Source of the DNA: an uncultured Acidimicrobiales bacterium | GTDB taxonomy: Bacteria; Actinomycetota; Acidimicrobiia; Acidimicrobiales; Bin134 | Direction: 5' to 3' | Length of the DNA: 64,000 bases | Assembly (NCBI GenBank): GCA_951813325.1 | Contig: OX638350.1 | Coordinates: 2,647,954 to 2,711,953 of the forward strand | Shown here: positions 43,998-52,895 of the stretch, piece by piece | How positions within the stretch are numbered: the first letter of the stretch is position 1 | Layout: each line of letters opens with the position of its first letter | Made by a program: the position numbers and the translations under genes | Notes under the pieces: generated by a model | Database searches by the model: none | Seen by the model: only the letters and a program-made list of their open reading frames with translations | Told to the model about the DNA's origin: nothing

Positions 43998-44909
43998 TCA
44001 GCCTTCGGCACGCTGTCGGTGGCGGGCGACTTCGAAGCAGCCGATGGCCACCGCGGCGGCGGCGTTTAGGGAGCTGAGGCTACCGGCCAGGGGGATGGTG
44101 GCCACCATGTCGCAGCGCTGGCGGGCCAGGCGGGACAGTCCCCGGCCTTCACTGCCCACCACCAGGGCCACTGCGTCGTCGGCCACGCTCATGTCGTACA
44201 CCGATGTGGGCGCGGTCACGTCGAGCCCTACCGACCACACCCCCAACTCGGCCAGGCGGGCCAGCGCGTTGGGGATGCCCGGCACCAACGCCATAGGCAC
44301 GTGTTCTGCCGCTCCGGCGGCGGCTTTGGCCGCGGCGGGGGTGATGTGGGCGGCCCGGTGCTTTCCCAGCACCGCGCCGGTGACCCCGGCGCATTCGGCG
44401 GTTCGCAGGGCCGCCCCGACGTTGCCCGGATCAGTGATCCCATCCAGCACCAGCAAGAACGGGGGGCGTCCGTCGGAGGGGCGGGCCAATTCTTCCAAAT
44501 CGTGCTCGCGCAGGGGCGCGGCCCGAGCCATCACCCCCTGTGGGGCCTCGGTGACGGCCATCGACTCGAACTTGCCCTTGGCCACTTCTTTCAGCGGTAC
44601 CCGAAGCTCTGCGGCCAGTTCCACGATCTGAGCCAACAATCCGGTTTGGTTCTGGCCGGCGGCGATCACCACTTCGTGAGTAGGGCGAACTCCGGCCAAG
44701 AGCAACTCCCGCACTGCCTGGCGGCCCTCCACCCGATCACCGCCCAGCCCCGCTGGACGACGGCGGCGCTCTTGGTGGTCGCCGGGTTGACGGCCTTTGC
44801 CTCTGCTCCCGGCCTGGCCCCGGTTCCCGGTTCCGCCCCGCCTCTGGTTCCCGCCTTGGCCCCGATTCTCGCCTTGCCCTCGCCCTGGCTTGCGGCTCCG
44901 AGAGCTCAT
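43998..44909 (-). CDS. rlmB: 23S rRNA (guanosine-2'-O-)-methyltransferase RlmB, TrmH/SpoU family
   Basis: A 303-residue SPOUT methyltransferase. The first 55 or so residues are a Gly/Arg/Gln-rich, disordered tail. A substrate-binding domain follows (LLLAGVRPTHEVVIAAGQNQ), then the trefoil-knot catalytic domain: LVLDGITDPGNVGAALRTAE (motif 1), ALVVGSEGRGLSRLARQ (motif 2) and IPLAGSLSSLNAAAAVAIG (motif 3; the usual SLNVSVA is SLNAAAA). It methylates G2251 of 23S rRNA. Its start overlaps the ispF stop by 4 bp. Confidence 0.9.
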   Translation of the reverse strand: MSSRSRKPGRGQGENRGQGGNQRRGGTGNRGQAGSRGKGRQPGDHQERRRRPAGLGGDRVEGRQAVRELLLAGVRPTHEVVIAAGQNQTGLLAQIVELAAELRVPLKEVAKGKFESMAVTEAPQGVMARAAPLREHDLEELARPSDGRPPFLLVLDGITDPGNVGAALRTAECAGVTGAVLGKHRAAHITPAAAKAAAGAAEHVPMALVPGIPNALARLAELGVWSVGLDVTAPTSVYDMSVADDAVALVVGSEGRGLSRLARQRCDMVATIPLAGSLSSLNAAAAVAIGCFEVARHRQRAEG

Positions 44910-45388
44910 GGGCGTTCGATCAGCGCCACCGACCAGCAGGCCAGGCCCTCGCCTCGGCCCAATGCGCCCAGAGCTTCGGCCCGCTTTCCCTTAACCGTGA
45001 CCGGAGCGCCGACCACGCCGCTGAGCCGGGCTTCCATTTCACCTCGTTTGGGGGCGATACGAGGAGCCTCGGCCACCACCGTGCAGTCGGCGTTAACCAC
45101 CCTCCAACCCGCCTCTGCCAAATGAGCCACCGCGTCGGCCAACAACACGAGGCTGTCGGCACCGGCCCATGCGTCGTCGGTGTCGGGGAACAGCACGCCG
45201 ATGTCACCCAATCCCGCCGCGCTCAACAGGGCGTCGGTCACCGCATGGGCCACCGCGTCGCCATCGCTATGGCCCACCAATCCTGGCGAGTCTTCGAACC
45301 TGACACCGCCCAGGATGAGAGGCCGGTCGGAGTCTCCGCTGAATCGGTGTGTGTCGAACCCGTGGCCTATTCGAATCTCCCCATTCAT
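44906..45388 (-). CDS. ispF: 2-C-methyl-D-erythritol 2,4-cyclodiphosphate synthase
   Basis: A 160-residue MEP-pathway enzyme: IGHGFDTHRFSGD with zinc ligands Asp and His, LVGHSDGDAVAHAVTDALLS, then DIGVLFPDTDDAWAGADS. It converts CDP-methylerythritol phosphate to the cyclic diphosphate for isoprenoid synthesis. The ATG at 45388 overlaps the ispD TGA (ATGA), so it is preferred to the start four codons earlier. It lies within an ispD-ispF-rlmB operon. Confidence 0.95.
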   Translation of the reverse strand: MNGEIRIGHGFDTHRFSGDSDRPLILGGVRFEDSPGLVGHSDGDAVAHAVTDALLSAAGLGDIGVLFPDTDDAWAGADSLVLLADAVAHLAEAGWRVVNADCTVVAEAPRIAPKRGEMEARLSGVVGAPVTVKGKRAEALGALGRGEGLACWSVALIERP

Positions 45389-46023
45389 GGCGCCAACCAT
45401 GCCTCGGCAGCAGCCAGATCGTCGGGGTGGGTGATCTTGACGTTGCGGGAATGGCCCTCCACCGCAACCACGGAATACCCGGCCGCCTCTACCAAGCCGG
45501 CATCGTCGGTGGCGTCGTCGGCACTGGCGTGGGCCGCTCGCAGCAACTCAGCTCGAAACGCCTGCGGGGTCTGCACCGCTTGCAGCGTGCTGCGATCCAC
45601 CACTCCCCCGTCCACCCTCCGGATGGTATCGGTCACCGGCACCACCGGCACCGCTCCGGCGGCACCCGATCGCACCTCGTCGATGACCCTGTCATAAACA
45701 TCAGCTCCGGCCAGTGGACGGGCCGCGTCGTGGACGCAAATGATGTCGGCGTCATCGGGCACGGCGCCCAGACCATTGCGCACTGACGCGGCCCGGCTCG
45801 GTCCGCCTGCCACTACTGCGGCAGCATCCAATCGAGCCGACTCAGCCTCCACATCCAAAGGCGGCACCACCACCACCACACCGTCGCTCACCTGGGCGGC
45901 CACCGCCACGCTGCGGTCCACCACCCGGCTGCCGGCCAATTCCAGATACTGCTTGGCGCCTCCGAAGCGGGTGCCCGAGCCGGCGGCCACGATCACCGTC
46001 CACACCGAGGGTTGGGTGACCAT
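45385..46023 (-). CDS. ispD: 2-C-methyl-D-erythritol 4-phosphate cytidylyltransferase
   Basis: A 212-residue nucleotidyltransferase with the signature VIVAAGSGTRFGGAKQYLEL and the catalytic-site region ICVHDAARPLAGADVYDRVI. It makes CDP-methylerythritol from CTP and MEP. Length is slightly short of the typical 230. It is coupled to ispF and separated by 5 bp from the dienelactone hydrolase-like gene upstream. Confidence 0.95.
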   Translation of the reverse strand: MVTQPSVWTVIVAAGSGTRFGGAKQYLELAGSRVVDRSVAVAAQVSDGVVVVVPPLDVEAESARLDAAAVVAGGPSRAASVRNGLGAVPDDADIICVHDAARPLAGADVYDRVIDEVRSGAAGAVPVVPVTDTIRRVDGGVVDRSTLQAVQTPQAFRAELLRAAHASADDATDDAGLVEAAGYSVVAVEGHSRNVKITHPDDLAAAEAWLAP

Positions 46024-46028
46024 CGCCT

Positions 46029-46679
46029 CTACGCGCTCAGGAACTCGATGACCCGGGCCCAGGCATCGGCCGCGTCGTCCGGGCGGTGGGCGGGGCGGTC
46101 GGGATCATGAACGAAACCGTGATCGGCGCCCTCGTAAGACACTATTGCCGCGCCGGCCGCCTCCAATGCAGCCACGTCATCGGCCGGGGTGAACGGATCT
46201 TCAGTGCCGATGATGGCCAATAGCGGACACGGATCGCCCGCGGCCAACAGCTCCAGCGGCTCGCCCTGGCCGGGGCCTCTCCAGTGCTCGGGCAGCCGGA
46301 TCATCCCGTAGAAGGAGGCCGCCCGGTGGAACTGCCCGGTGGCCGCCGCCTTGATTGTGTACATGCCGCCCATGCAGAAGCCGGTGATCACCACCGTTTC
46401 GCATTCGGTGGCACCGGCCGCGGCCGACACATCGGCCAGCACCTGCTCGTCGATCAGCTCGCAGACCGCGGCCATCCGCTCTTCAGCCGCCAGGTCCTCT
46501 CGACCAGGAAATACTTGGGGAGCGCACACCGTCCATCCTTGCTCGGCAGCAAGCCGGGCCACGTGATCGTCGAACAGGGGCCGCAGGCCCATCAGGTCCG
46601 GGATCAGCACCAGTCCCCGGTCGGCGCCCTCGACCCTGGCCAACTCAGCCGGCGTTCCCGTCGACAACTCGATGCGCAT
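46029..46679 (-). CDS. Dienelactone hydrolase family protein
   Basis: A 216-residue alpha/beta-hydrolase with the dienelactone hydrolase features: nucleophile Cys in VVITGFCMGGMYTIKAA, acid Asp probably in IGTEDPFTPADDVAAL, and His in EGADHGFVHDP. Members cleave lactones in aromatic degradation or act as general esterases; no aromatic pathway gene is adjacent. It is the first gene before ispD on the same strand; the functional link, if any, is unclear. Confidence 0.88.
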   Translation of the reverse strand: MRIELSTGTPAELARVEGADRGLVLIPDLMGLRPLFDDHVARLAAEQGWTVCAPQVFPGREDLAAEERMAAVCELIDEQVLADVSAAAGATECETVVITGFCMGGMYTIKAAATGQFHRAASFYGMIRLPEHWRGPGQGEPLELLAAGDPCPLLAIIGTEDPFTPADDVAALEAAGAAIVSYEGADHGFVHDPDRPAHRPDDAADAWARVIEFLSA

Positions 46680-46737
46680 GGCCCTTGTTTAGCCCACCAA
46701 GGGTGCACAACGGGAGCACAGGTGGGAGCATTAGGGC

Positions 46738-47724
46738 ATGGCTCATCCTCACTTGGAGCTCACTGCCCGGCCCCGGCGCAACCGGCGCACCCCAGCCATT
46801 CGTGACATGGTGCGCGAGACCGAGCTCAGCCCCGCGCATCTCGTGCTGCCCCTATTCGTACACCGAGGTCCGGACGAGTCCATCGACTCGATGCCCGGTG
46901 TGAATCGCTGGAGCGTGAGTGGACTCGTGGACGAGGTAGGCCGAGCCGCCGATCTCGGGGTTCGGGCCGTGGTCCTGTTCGAAGCCGCCCCCGAAGAGCT
47001 GAAGACCCCGACTGGTGACGAGGCCTGGAATCCCGACGGACTGATTCCCCAGACCATCAGGGCCATCAAGGCCGCCCATTCCGACACGGTGGTGATGACC
47101 GATGTGGCCCTCGACCCCTACAACAGCGACGGCCACGACGGCATCGTGGCCCCCGACGGCACCATCGTGAACGATGAGACCGTCGAGGTGCTGTGCCGCC
47201 AAGCCCTGACCCATGCCGACGCCGGGGCCGACATTGTGGCCCCCAGCGACATGATGGACGGCCGGGTGGGGGCCATCCGTGAGACGCTCGACCACCACGG
47301 GCGCACCGAGGTGGGCATCTGCGCCTATACCGCCAAGTACGCGTCGGCGTTCTTCGGGCCGTTCCGGGGAGCGCTGGACTCGGCCCCTCGCTCCGGCGAC
47401 AAGAAGACCTACCAAATGGATCCGGCCAACAGCCGCGAGGCCCTGCGGGAGCTAGAACTGGACATCGCCGAGGGCGCCGACATGGTCATGGTGAAGCCGG
47501 CCGGGCCGTACCTGGACGTGGTGAGGCGGTTCGCCGAAACCTCAGTGGTGCCGGTGGCCGCCTACCAAGTGAGCGGTGAGTACTTGATGATCAAAGCAGC
47601 CGCGGCGTCGGGCTGGCTCGACGAGCAGGCCGTTATCATCGAGACCCTCGGTGGCATCCGCCGAGCCGGAGCAGACGTCATTCTCACCTACTTCGCCGGG
47701 CAGGCCGCTCGGCTTCTCTCGTAG
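46738..47724 (+). CDS. hemB: Delta-aminolevulinic acid dehydratase (porphobilinogen synthase)
   Basis: A 328-residue enzyme joining two 5-aminolevulinate molecules. Schiff-base lysines are in GICAYTAKYASAFFGPFRGA and DMVMVKPAGPYLDVV. The metal-binding stretch reads DVALDPYNSDGHDGIV, with Asp where the zinc type has Cys (DxCLCxYxxHGHCG), so it is the magnesium/potassium-dependent Asp type. Arg-rich MVRETELSPAHLVLPLFVHR is also typical. It is convergent with the next gene, 7 bp apart. Confidence 0.95.
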   Translation: MAHPHLELTARPRRNRRTPAIRDMVRETELSPAHLVLPLFVHRGPDESIDSMPGVNRWSVSGLVDEVGRAADLGVRAVVLFEAAPEELKTPTGDEAWNPDGLIPQTIRAIKAAHSDTVVMTDVALDPYNSDGHDGIVAPDGTIVNDETVEVLCRQALTHADAGADIVAPSDMMDGRVGAIRETLDHHGRTEVGICAYTAKYASAFFGPFRGALDSAPRSGDKKTYQMDPANSREALRELELDIAEGADMVMVKPAGPYLDVVRRFAETSVVPVAAYQVSGEYLMIKAAAASGWLDEQAVIIETLGGIRRAGADVILTYFAGQAARLLS

Positions 47725-47731
47725 CCGCGAC

Positions 47732-49207
47732 TCAGGAGCGGGGCCGGCGTCGGAAGAAGTCGGAGAAACTGGTCACCACCGCATGGCCGGGGGCCTCGCC
47801 ATCTTGGGGGCGAGCCTCAGCCAACAACGCAGTGGACATCCCCAGGGCCTGGGCGGCATCGAGATGGTCGGCGACCACGTCTATGAGCAGAGTGTTCTCA
47901 TAGGGAACCGACGTGGTCCGCCGCAGGGCTTCATAGACGCCGGGCGCGGGCATGCAGACGCCCACATCGCTGCTCACGATCCAGGTGTCCACGCCGGTGA
48001 TCTCCAGCCGTTCCCGCAGAGCCGACGACCACGAGGAGATGTCGTTTGACAGGCAGGCCACCGGAAGCTCCCGACGAGACATCTCGGCCACGAAGTCCCG
48101 AGCCCCAGACCGCACGTTGTACTGGGCCAAGAACTGCTCGGTCAGCTCAGCAGGATCGTCGTCCATTCCGAGTCCGGCCCACAGCTCCCCGGGGGTGATG
48201 CGGCCTAAGACTGCCTGGTGATGAAGCTGTTGCACGTTCTCCTCATCAACCTCGCAGCCGCGCTGATCAGCGAAGGCCGCCAGAAGGCTGGCCGGCTCAT
48301 CGGCCGGATCGAAAAGCACCCCGAGCGGGTTCAGCACCACCAGCCGCAACCGTCGGGACGGAGGCTGCGCCGCGGTGGAGCCTGCCGCCCGGGCCAGCGA
48401 GTTCTGGGAAACGGTCGGGTCGGTACTGCGGTCGCGGGCCCGGCGCTCCAGCAGATACCCGGCAATGGCGATCAGCACCGACAGACCCACCAGCACAAAC
48501 GCCGCCCAGGCCACCCACCGGAGGGTCACCGCCGTGCCGCTCTCGTCTTGGGCGGTCATTTCCAGCCGTGTGGCTTGATCTGCCCCGAATTCCAGAATTT
48601 CTTCCCGCTCCGGGCCTACCGGCAGATCCAACACCACGCGCATGGTGACCCCCTCCAACAAACCCTCCGCGTCAGGGGTTGACTCGCCGAAGGGATTGCC
48701 GCCCAGGCGCTCTGTGAGCTCGGGGTCAGTGAACAGGTCCAGTCCGCCCGACAGGTCGACTACGCCGTTCACCCGATATTCGGTCTGGGCGAAAGAGGTT
48801 TCGCGCTCAAAGGTGAAGTCCCGAAACACCTCCGCGGAACCGAAGATCTCGGCCAGCACCGACTCGAGCTGCTGGGGAGAAGCAAACGGTTTGGAAGCAG
48901 AGAAGCTGGTACGACCTTGGTCATCGATGCGGGGGTCGTTGTATGACCAACCCGACTCCGGGTCTTCAATGTCTTCGGTCAACAGAAGAGAGGTGATTTC
49001 GGGCGCAAGCGCCACCGCCTCCTGGTCCAAGGCCACGTCAACTGTGACCAGCCCGGAACCGTCTTCGTTGAAGTCGATGCCCACCTCGATCTCCACTTGG
49101 CAGGCGGCCAGACCCAGTACCAGCACAAGGAGGATCGCCCCCCTGCGGGCCACTGTGAACACGCCAGCCCGTTGCCTCGCGGCCCCCCTGCGAACCACTG
49201 CCGGCAT
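47732..49207 (-). CDS. LppM-like lipoprotein / transmembrane / degenerate HAD-domain fusion
   Basis: A 491-residue protein. A basic n-region, hydrophobic core and lipobox LGLAAC (Cys-36) predict a lipoprotein. Residues about 37-225 resemble LppM (EIEVGIDFNEDGSGLVTVDV), outside the membrane. One helix follows at about 245 (AAFVLVGLSVLIAIAGYLL), then a C-terminal HAD-type domain in the cytoplasm. That domain has lost its catalytic residues: the nucleophile motif is VVLNPLGVLF instead of DxDGT/DxDGVL, the Lys motif is MPAPGVYE instead of KPxPxxY, and the last acidic motif is LLIDVVADH. It begins 4 bp after clpC and is probably co-transcribed. The upstream in-frame sequence to 49315 lies inside clpC and is rejected. 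Confidence 0.75.
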   Translation of the reverse strand: MPAVVRRGAARQRAGVFTVARRGAILLVLVLGLAACQVEIEVGIDFNEDGSGLVTVDVALDQEAVALAPEITSLLLTEDIEDPESGWSYNDPRIDDQGRTSFSASKPFASPQQLESVLAEIFGSAEVFRDFTFERETSFAQTEYRVNGVVDLSGGLDLFTDPELTERLGGNPFGESTPDAEGLLEGVTMRVVLDLPVGPEREEILEFGADQATRLEMTAQDESGTAVTLRWVAWAAFVLVGLSVLIAIAGYLLERRARDRSTDPTVSQNSLARAAGSTAAQPPSRRLRLVVLNPLGVLFDPADEPASLLAAFADQRGCEVDEENVQQLHHQAVLGRITPGELWAGLGMDDDPAELTEQFLAQYNVRSGARDFVAEMSRRELPVACLSNDISSWSSALRERLEITGVDTWIVSSDVGVCMPAPGVYEALRRTTSVPYENTLLIDVVADHLDAAQALGMSTALLAEARPQDGEAPGHAVVTSFSDFFRRRPRS

Positions 49208-49211
49208 TCGA

Positions 49212-51728
49212 CTATGCGCCGGCCAGTTCTTCCACCGGGGGCGGTTCGAAGCCCTCGATCGCCCGGAAGCTGATCCGCTCAGAGCCGGATTCGTCGGGAT
49301 CGTCCTCCGCGTCAACCAGAATCGTCTCGCCGGCTCGGAACTCCTTCCACAAGAGCCGCTCCGAGAGCGGATCCTCTACCAGCCGCTGAATCGCCCGGCG
49401 CAGCGGGCGGGCCCCCAGCGTGGGGTCGTAGCCCCGCAGAGCCAGCAGCACCTTTGCCGATTCAGTGAGCTCCAACCCGATGCCCTGGGACTCAAGCTGG
49501 TTCTGCAACCGCTTGATCATCAAATCAACGATCCGAGTCACTTCTTCCCGCGTCAGCTCGTGGAACACGATGACCTCATCGATGCGGTTCAGGAACTCGG
49601 GACGGAAGTGGTCTTTGAGCGCTTCGGTGACCTTCTCCTTCATGCGCTCGTAGGTGATGGCCTCATCGGCCCTGGTGAAGCCCAGATTGGCCTTGCGCAG
49701 GTTCTGGGTGCCCAGGTTGGAGGTCATGATGAGCACGGTATTTCGAAAGTCCACCGATCGCCCTTGGCTGTCGGTCAAGCGACCCTCCTCCAAGATTTGC
49801 AGGAGGGTGTTGAACACGTCGGGATGGGCCTTTTCGATTTCGTCGAACAGGACCACCGAGAACGGTTTGCGACGCACGGCCTCGGTGAGCTGCCCACCCT
49901 CCTCATAGCCGACGTAGCCCGGCGGCGAGCCCACCAGGCGGCTGACCGTGTGCTTCTCCATGTACTCAGACATGTCCAGTGCGATGAGAGCCTGCTCGTC
50001 GCCGAACAGGAACTCGGCCAGCGTTTTGGCCAGCTCGGTCTTGCCGACGCCTGAAGGGCCCAGGAAAATGAACGACCCGCTGGGCCGCTTGGGATCCTTG
50101 AGGCCGGCCCGGGTGCGGCGGATGGCCTGCGACACCGCCTTGATGGAGTCCTCCTGGCCAACGACCCGCTTGTGCAGCTCGTCTTCCATGCGCAGGAGCT
50201 TGGCCGTCTCCTCCTCGGTGAGCTTGTAGACGGGAATTCCGGTCCAGATGGACAGAACCTCGGCCACCGCCTCCTCGTCCACCTCATCGAAGAGGTCCAC
50301 GCCTTTGGCCCGGATCTCCTCGTCCATCAACTCCTTGCCGGCCAGCAGTTCCTTCTCCTCGTCTCGCAGCCGCCCGGCCTCTTCAAAGTCCTGCTGCTCT
50401 ACTGCGCTCTTCTTACGGGCGACGACCTGAGAAAGCTCGTTCTCAAAGTCTTTGTAGTCGTTCGGGGTGCCCATCCGCTTGATGCGCAAGCGGGAGCCGG
50501 CCTCATCGATGAGGTCGATGGCCTTGTCGGGAAGGTGGCGGTCGGAGATGTAGCGATCGGCCAGGTTGGCCGATGCCACCAACGCCTGATCGGTGATGGT
50601 GACCCGGTGATGGGACTCATAGCGATCTCTCAGCCCCTTGAGGATCTCGATGGTGTGGGCGATGGTGGGCTCCTCCACCTTGACCGGCTGGAACCGCCGC
50701 TCCAACGCGGAGTCTTTCTCCAAGTGCTTGCGGTACTCGTCGAGGGTGGTGGCCCCAATGGTCTGGAGCTCGCCCCGAGCCAGCATGGGCTTGAGAATTG
50801 AAGCAGCGTCAATGGCTCCCTCGGCCGCGCCCGCGCCCACCAGAGTATGCAGCTCGTCGATGAACAAGATGATGTCGCCCCGCGTCTTGATCTCCTTGAG
50901 CACCTTCTTGAGGCGTTCCTCGAAATCACCCCGATAGCGGGATCCGGCCACCAGCGCGCCCAGGTCAAGGGTGTAGAGCTGTTTGTTGCGGATGGTCTCG
51001 GGCACGTCGTCGGTCGCGATTTTTTGGGCCAGGCCCTCCACGATGGCGGTCTTGCCCACGCCGGGCTCACCCACCAGAACCGGGTTGTTCTTGGTGCGCC
51101 GGGACAACACCTGCATGACCCGCTCGGTCTCCCTTTGCCGGCCTATTACCGGGTCGAGGCCGCTGTCTTTGGCCAGCTTGGTGAGGTTGCGGCCGAACTG
51201 GTCGAGCACCAGCGATCCCGAGGCACCGCCCTCGCCGCTGCCGCCGGGAGAGGTGGTGGCCTTCTCCGGGGACCCCGATCCCTGCGGACCGCCGTAGCCC
51301 GACAAGAGCTGGATTACCTGCTGGCGGACTCGGGACAGATCAGCGCCCAGCTTCACCAACACCTGCGCCGCCACCCCCTCGCCCTCTCGGATCAAGCCCA
51401 AAAGGATGTGCTCGGTGCCGATGTAGTTGTGGCCCAGCTGCAACGCCTCCCGCAGAGACAGCTCCAGCACCTTCTTCGCCCGGGGGGTGAACGGGATGTG
51501 CCCCGATGGGGAAGACCCGCCCTGGCCGATGATCTCCTCAACCTGGTTGCGCACCGCCTCCAGAGAGATTCCCAGTGATTCCAGCGACTTGGCCGCCACT
51601 CCCTCGCCCTCGTGGATCAAGCCCAAAAGGATGTGCTCGGTGCCGATGTAGTTGTGGTGGAGCAGGCGCGCCTCCTCCTGGGCCAGCACAACAACCCGGC
51701 GAGCTCGATCTGTGAATCTCTCGAACAC
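49212..51728 (-). CDS. clpC: ATP-dependent Clp protease ATP-binding subunit ClpC
   Basis: An 838-residue AAA+ unfoldase. Two N-terminal Clp repeats ([20 protein letters not shown] and [20 protein letters not shown]), D1 ATPase with [15 protein letters not shown], a UVR-containing coiled-coil middle domain ([20 protein letters not shown]), and D2 ATPase with [20 protein letters not shown]. It feeds substrates to ClpP. No clpP or mcsAB is next to it. The 156-bp gap to the divergent polyprenyl synthase gene holds its promoter. The lipoprotein/HAD fusion gene follows at once. Confidence 0.96.
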   Translation of the reverse strand: MFERFTDRARRVVVLAQEEARLLHHNYIGTEHILLGLIHEGEGVAAKSLESLGISLEAVRNQVEEIIGQGGSSPSGHIPFTPRAKKVLELSLREALQLGHNYIGTEHILLGLIREGEGVAAQVLVKLGADLSRVRQQVIQLLSGYGGPQGSGSPEKATTSPGGSGEGGASGSLVLDQFGRNLTKLAKDSGLDPVIGRQRETERVMQVLSRRTKNNPVLVGEPGVGKTAIVEGLAQKIATDDVPETIRNKQLYTLDLGALVAGSRYRGDFEERLKKVLKEIKTRGDIILFIDELHTLVGAGAAEGAIDAASILKPMLARGELQTIGATTLDEYRKHLEKDSALERRFQPVKVEEPTIAHTIEILKGLRDRYESHHRVTITDQALVASANLADRYISDRHLPDKAIDLIDEAGSRLRIKRMGTPNDYKDFENELSQVVARKKSAVEQQDFEEAGRLRDEEKELLAGKELMDEEIRAKGVDLFDEVDEEAVAEVLSIWTGIPVYKLTEEETAKLLRMEDELHKRVVGQEDSIKAVSQAIRRTRAGLKDPKRPSGSFIFLGPSGVGKTELAKTLAEFLFGDEQALIALDMSEYMEKHTVSRLVGSPPGYVGYEEGGQLTEAVRRKPFSVVLFDEIEKAHPDVFNTLLQILEEGRLTDSQGRSVDFRNTVLIMTSNLGTQNLRKANLGFTRADEAITYERMKEKVTEALKDHFRPEFLNRIDEVIVFHELTREEVTRIVDLMIKRLQNQLESQGIGLELTESAKVLLALRGYDPTLGARPLRRAIQRLVEDPLSERLLWKEFRAGETILVDAEDDPDESGSERISFRAIEGFEPPPVEELAGA

Positions 51729-51884
51729 GGCAATCTCCCGATAGGGGCCTCGACTCGAAGTGTAACCATCCCACCCCCCAATTTCGTCCCTGGAACCTCA
51801 ACCACCCGCACCCCGGCGCCGCTGATCAGGCCGCAACCGGATCTCGATGGGGGAAAATGAGGATCGTCCCACTACGCTGACTAT

Positions 51885-52895
51885 GTGGTTCGCAGCCCCC
51901 TCGACTTGATTCCCACCATGGGGCGCGACCTGGATCGGCTGGAGTCGCGGCTGGAAAATTCTGTGCAGACCCAAGATCCATTCCTCACCGAGGTGGCCGG
52001 CCATCTTATACGGGCCGGGGGCAAGCGGGTTCGACCGGGGTTTGTGATCGCGTCGGCGGCCATCGCCCAGAACCAGCCGGCGCCTGCCGAAGTCGATGTG
52101 CTCACCGGCGGCGCGGCGGTGGAGCTGGTTCATTTGGGATCTCTGTACCACGACGACGTGATGGACGAAGCCCAGGTGCGGCGAAACGTGGCCAGTGTGA
52201 ACGCCAAGTGGGGGAACCTGCGAGCCATCCTGGCCGGAGATTTCCTGCTGGCCCGGGCCTCAGAGCTGGCCGCTTCGCTCGGTACCGAGGTGGCCGGGCT
52301 GCTGGCCGCCACCATTGGGAGATTGTGCGAAGGCCAGGTGCGGGAGTTGCAGGACACCGGCAACCCCTACCGCACCGAGACCTCCTACACCGACTCCATC
52401 GAGGGCAAGACCGCCTCCTTGCTGGCCACCTCGTGCCGCATAGGCGGCCTGGTCGCCGGTTTGGACCGCCCGACGGTAGACACCCTCACCCAGTTCGGCC
52501 GCTACTACGGGCTGGCCTTCCAGGTAGTGGACGACATCTTGGACATCGTGGCCACCGACGAGCACCTGGGAAAGCCGTCGGGCAACGACCTGCACGAGGG
52601 GATCTACACCCTGCCGGTGATCCGGGCGCTGGGCTCCGACTGCGGTCCTCAACTCATAGAACTGTTGGGCGGGACGGTGTCGGACGCAACCGTCCGGTCG
52701 GCCCTGCAATTGGTGCGGACCAGCGGCGGAGTAGAGGAGGCGCTGAACGTCGCCCGGCACTATGTCCATCAGGCCTCTTCAAGCCTGGAGTCTCTCCCCC
52801 CGACCAAGGCGACCGCCGCCCTACAGGTAGCCACCGACCATCTCATCGACCGGGCCCGCATCCCCCTGGGCGACCACGAGAACCGACTCCGCTAG
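51885..52895 (+). CDS. Polyprenyl (probably heptaprenyl/octaprenyl) diphosphate synthase
   Basis: A 336-residue trans-prenyltransferase: first aspartate-rich motif LYHDDVMDEAQVRR (DDxxD-like), KTASLLATSCRIGGLVAG, and second motif FQVVDDILDIVATDEHLGKP. It builds the isoprenoid tail for menaquinone or cell-wall carriers from IPP made by the MEP pathway (ispD/ispF nearby). GTG start. It is divergent from clpC, and its stop overlaps the lysS stop by 4 bp (convergent). Confidence 0.92.
   Translation: MVRSPLDLIPTMGRDLDRLESRLENSVQTQDPFLTEVAGHLIRAGGKRVRPGFVIASAAIAQNQPAPAEVDVLTGGAAVELVHLGSLYHDDVMDEAQVRRNVASVNAKWGNLRAILAGDFLLARASELAASLGTEVAGLLAATIGRLCEGQVRELQDTGNPYRTETSYTDSIEGKTASLLATSCRIGGLVAGLDRPTVDTLTQFGRYYGLAFQVVDDILDIVATDEHLGKPSGNDLHEGIYTLPVIRALGSDCGPQLIELLGGTVSDATVRSALQLVRTSGGVEEALNVARHYVHQASSSLESLPPTKATAALQVATDHLIDRARIPLGDHENRLR

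Noticed and set aside
49208..49315. An N-terminal extension of the LppM/HAD protein into clpC
   Set aside because: It would overlap clpC coding sequence and precede a proper basic n-region and lipobox; the ATG at 49207, 4 bp after the clpC stop, is better.
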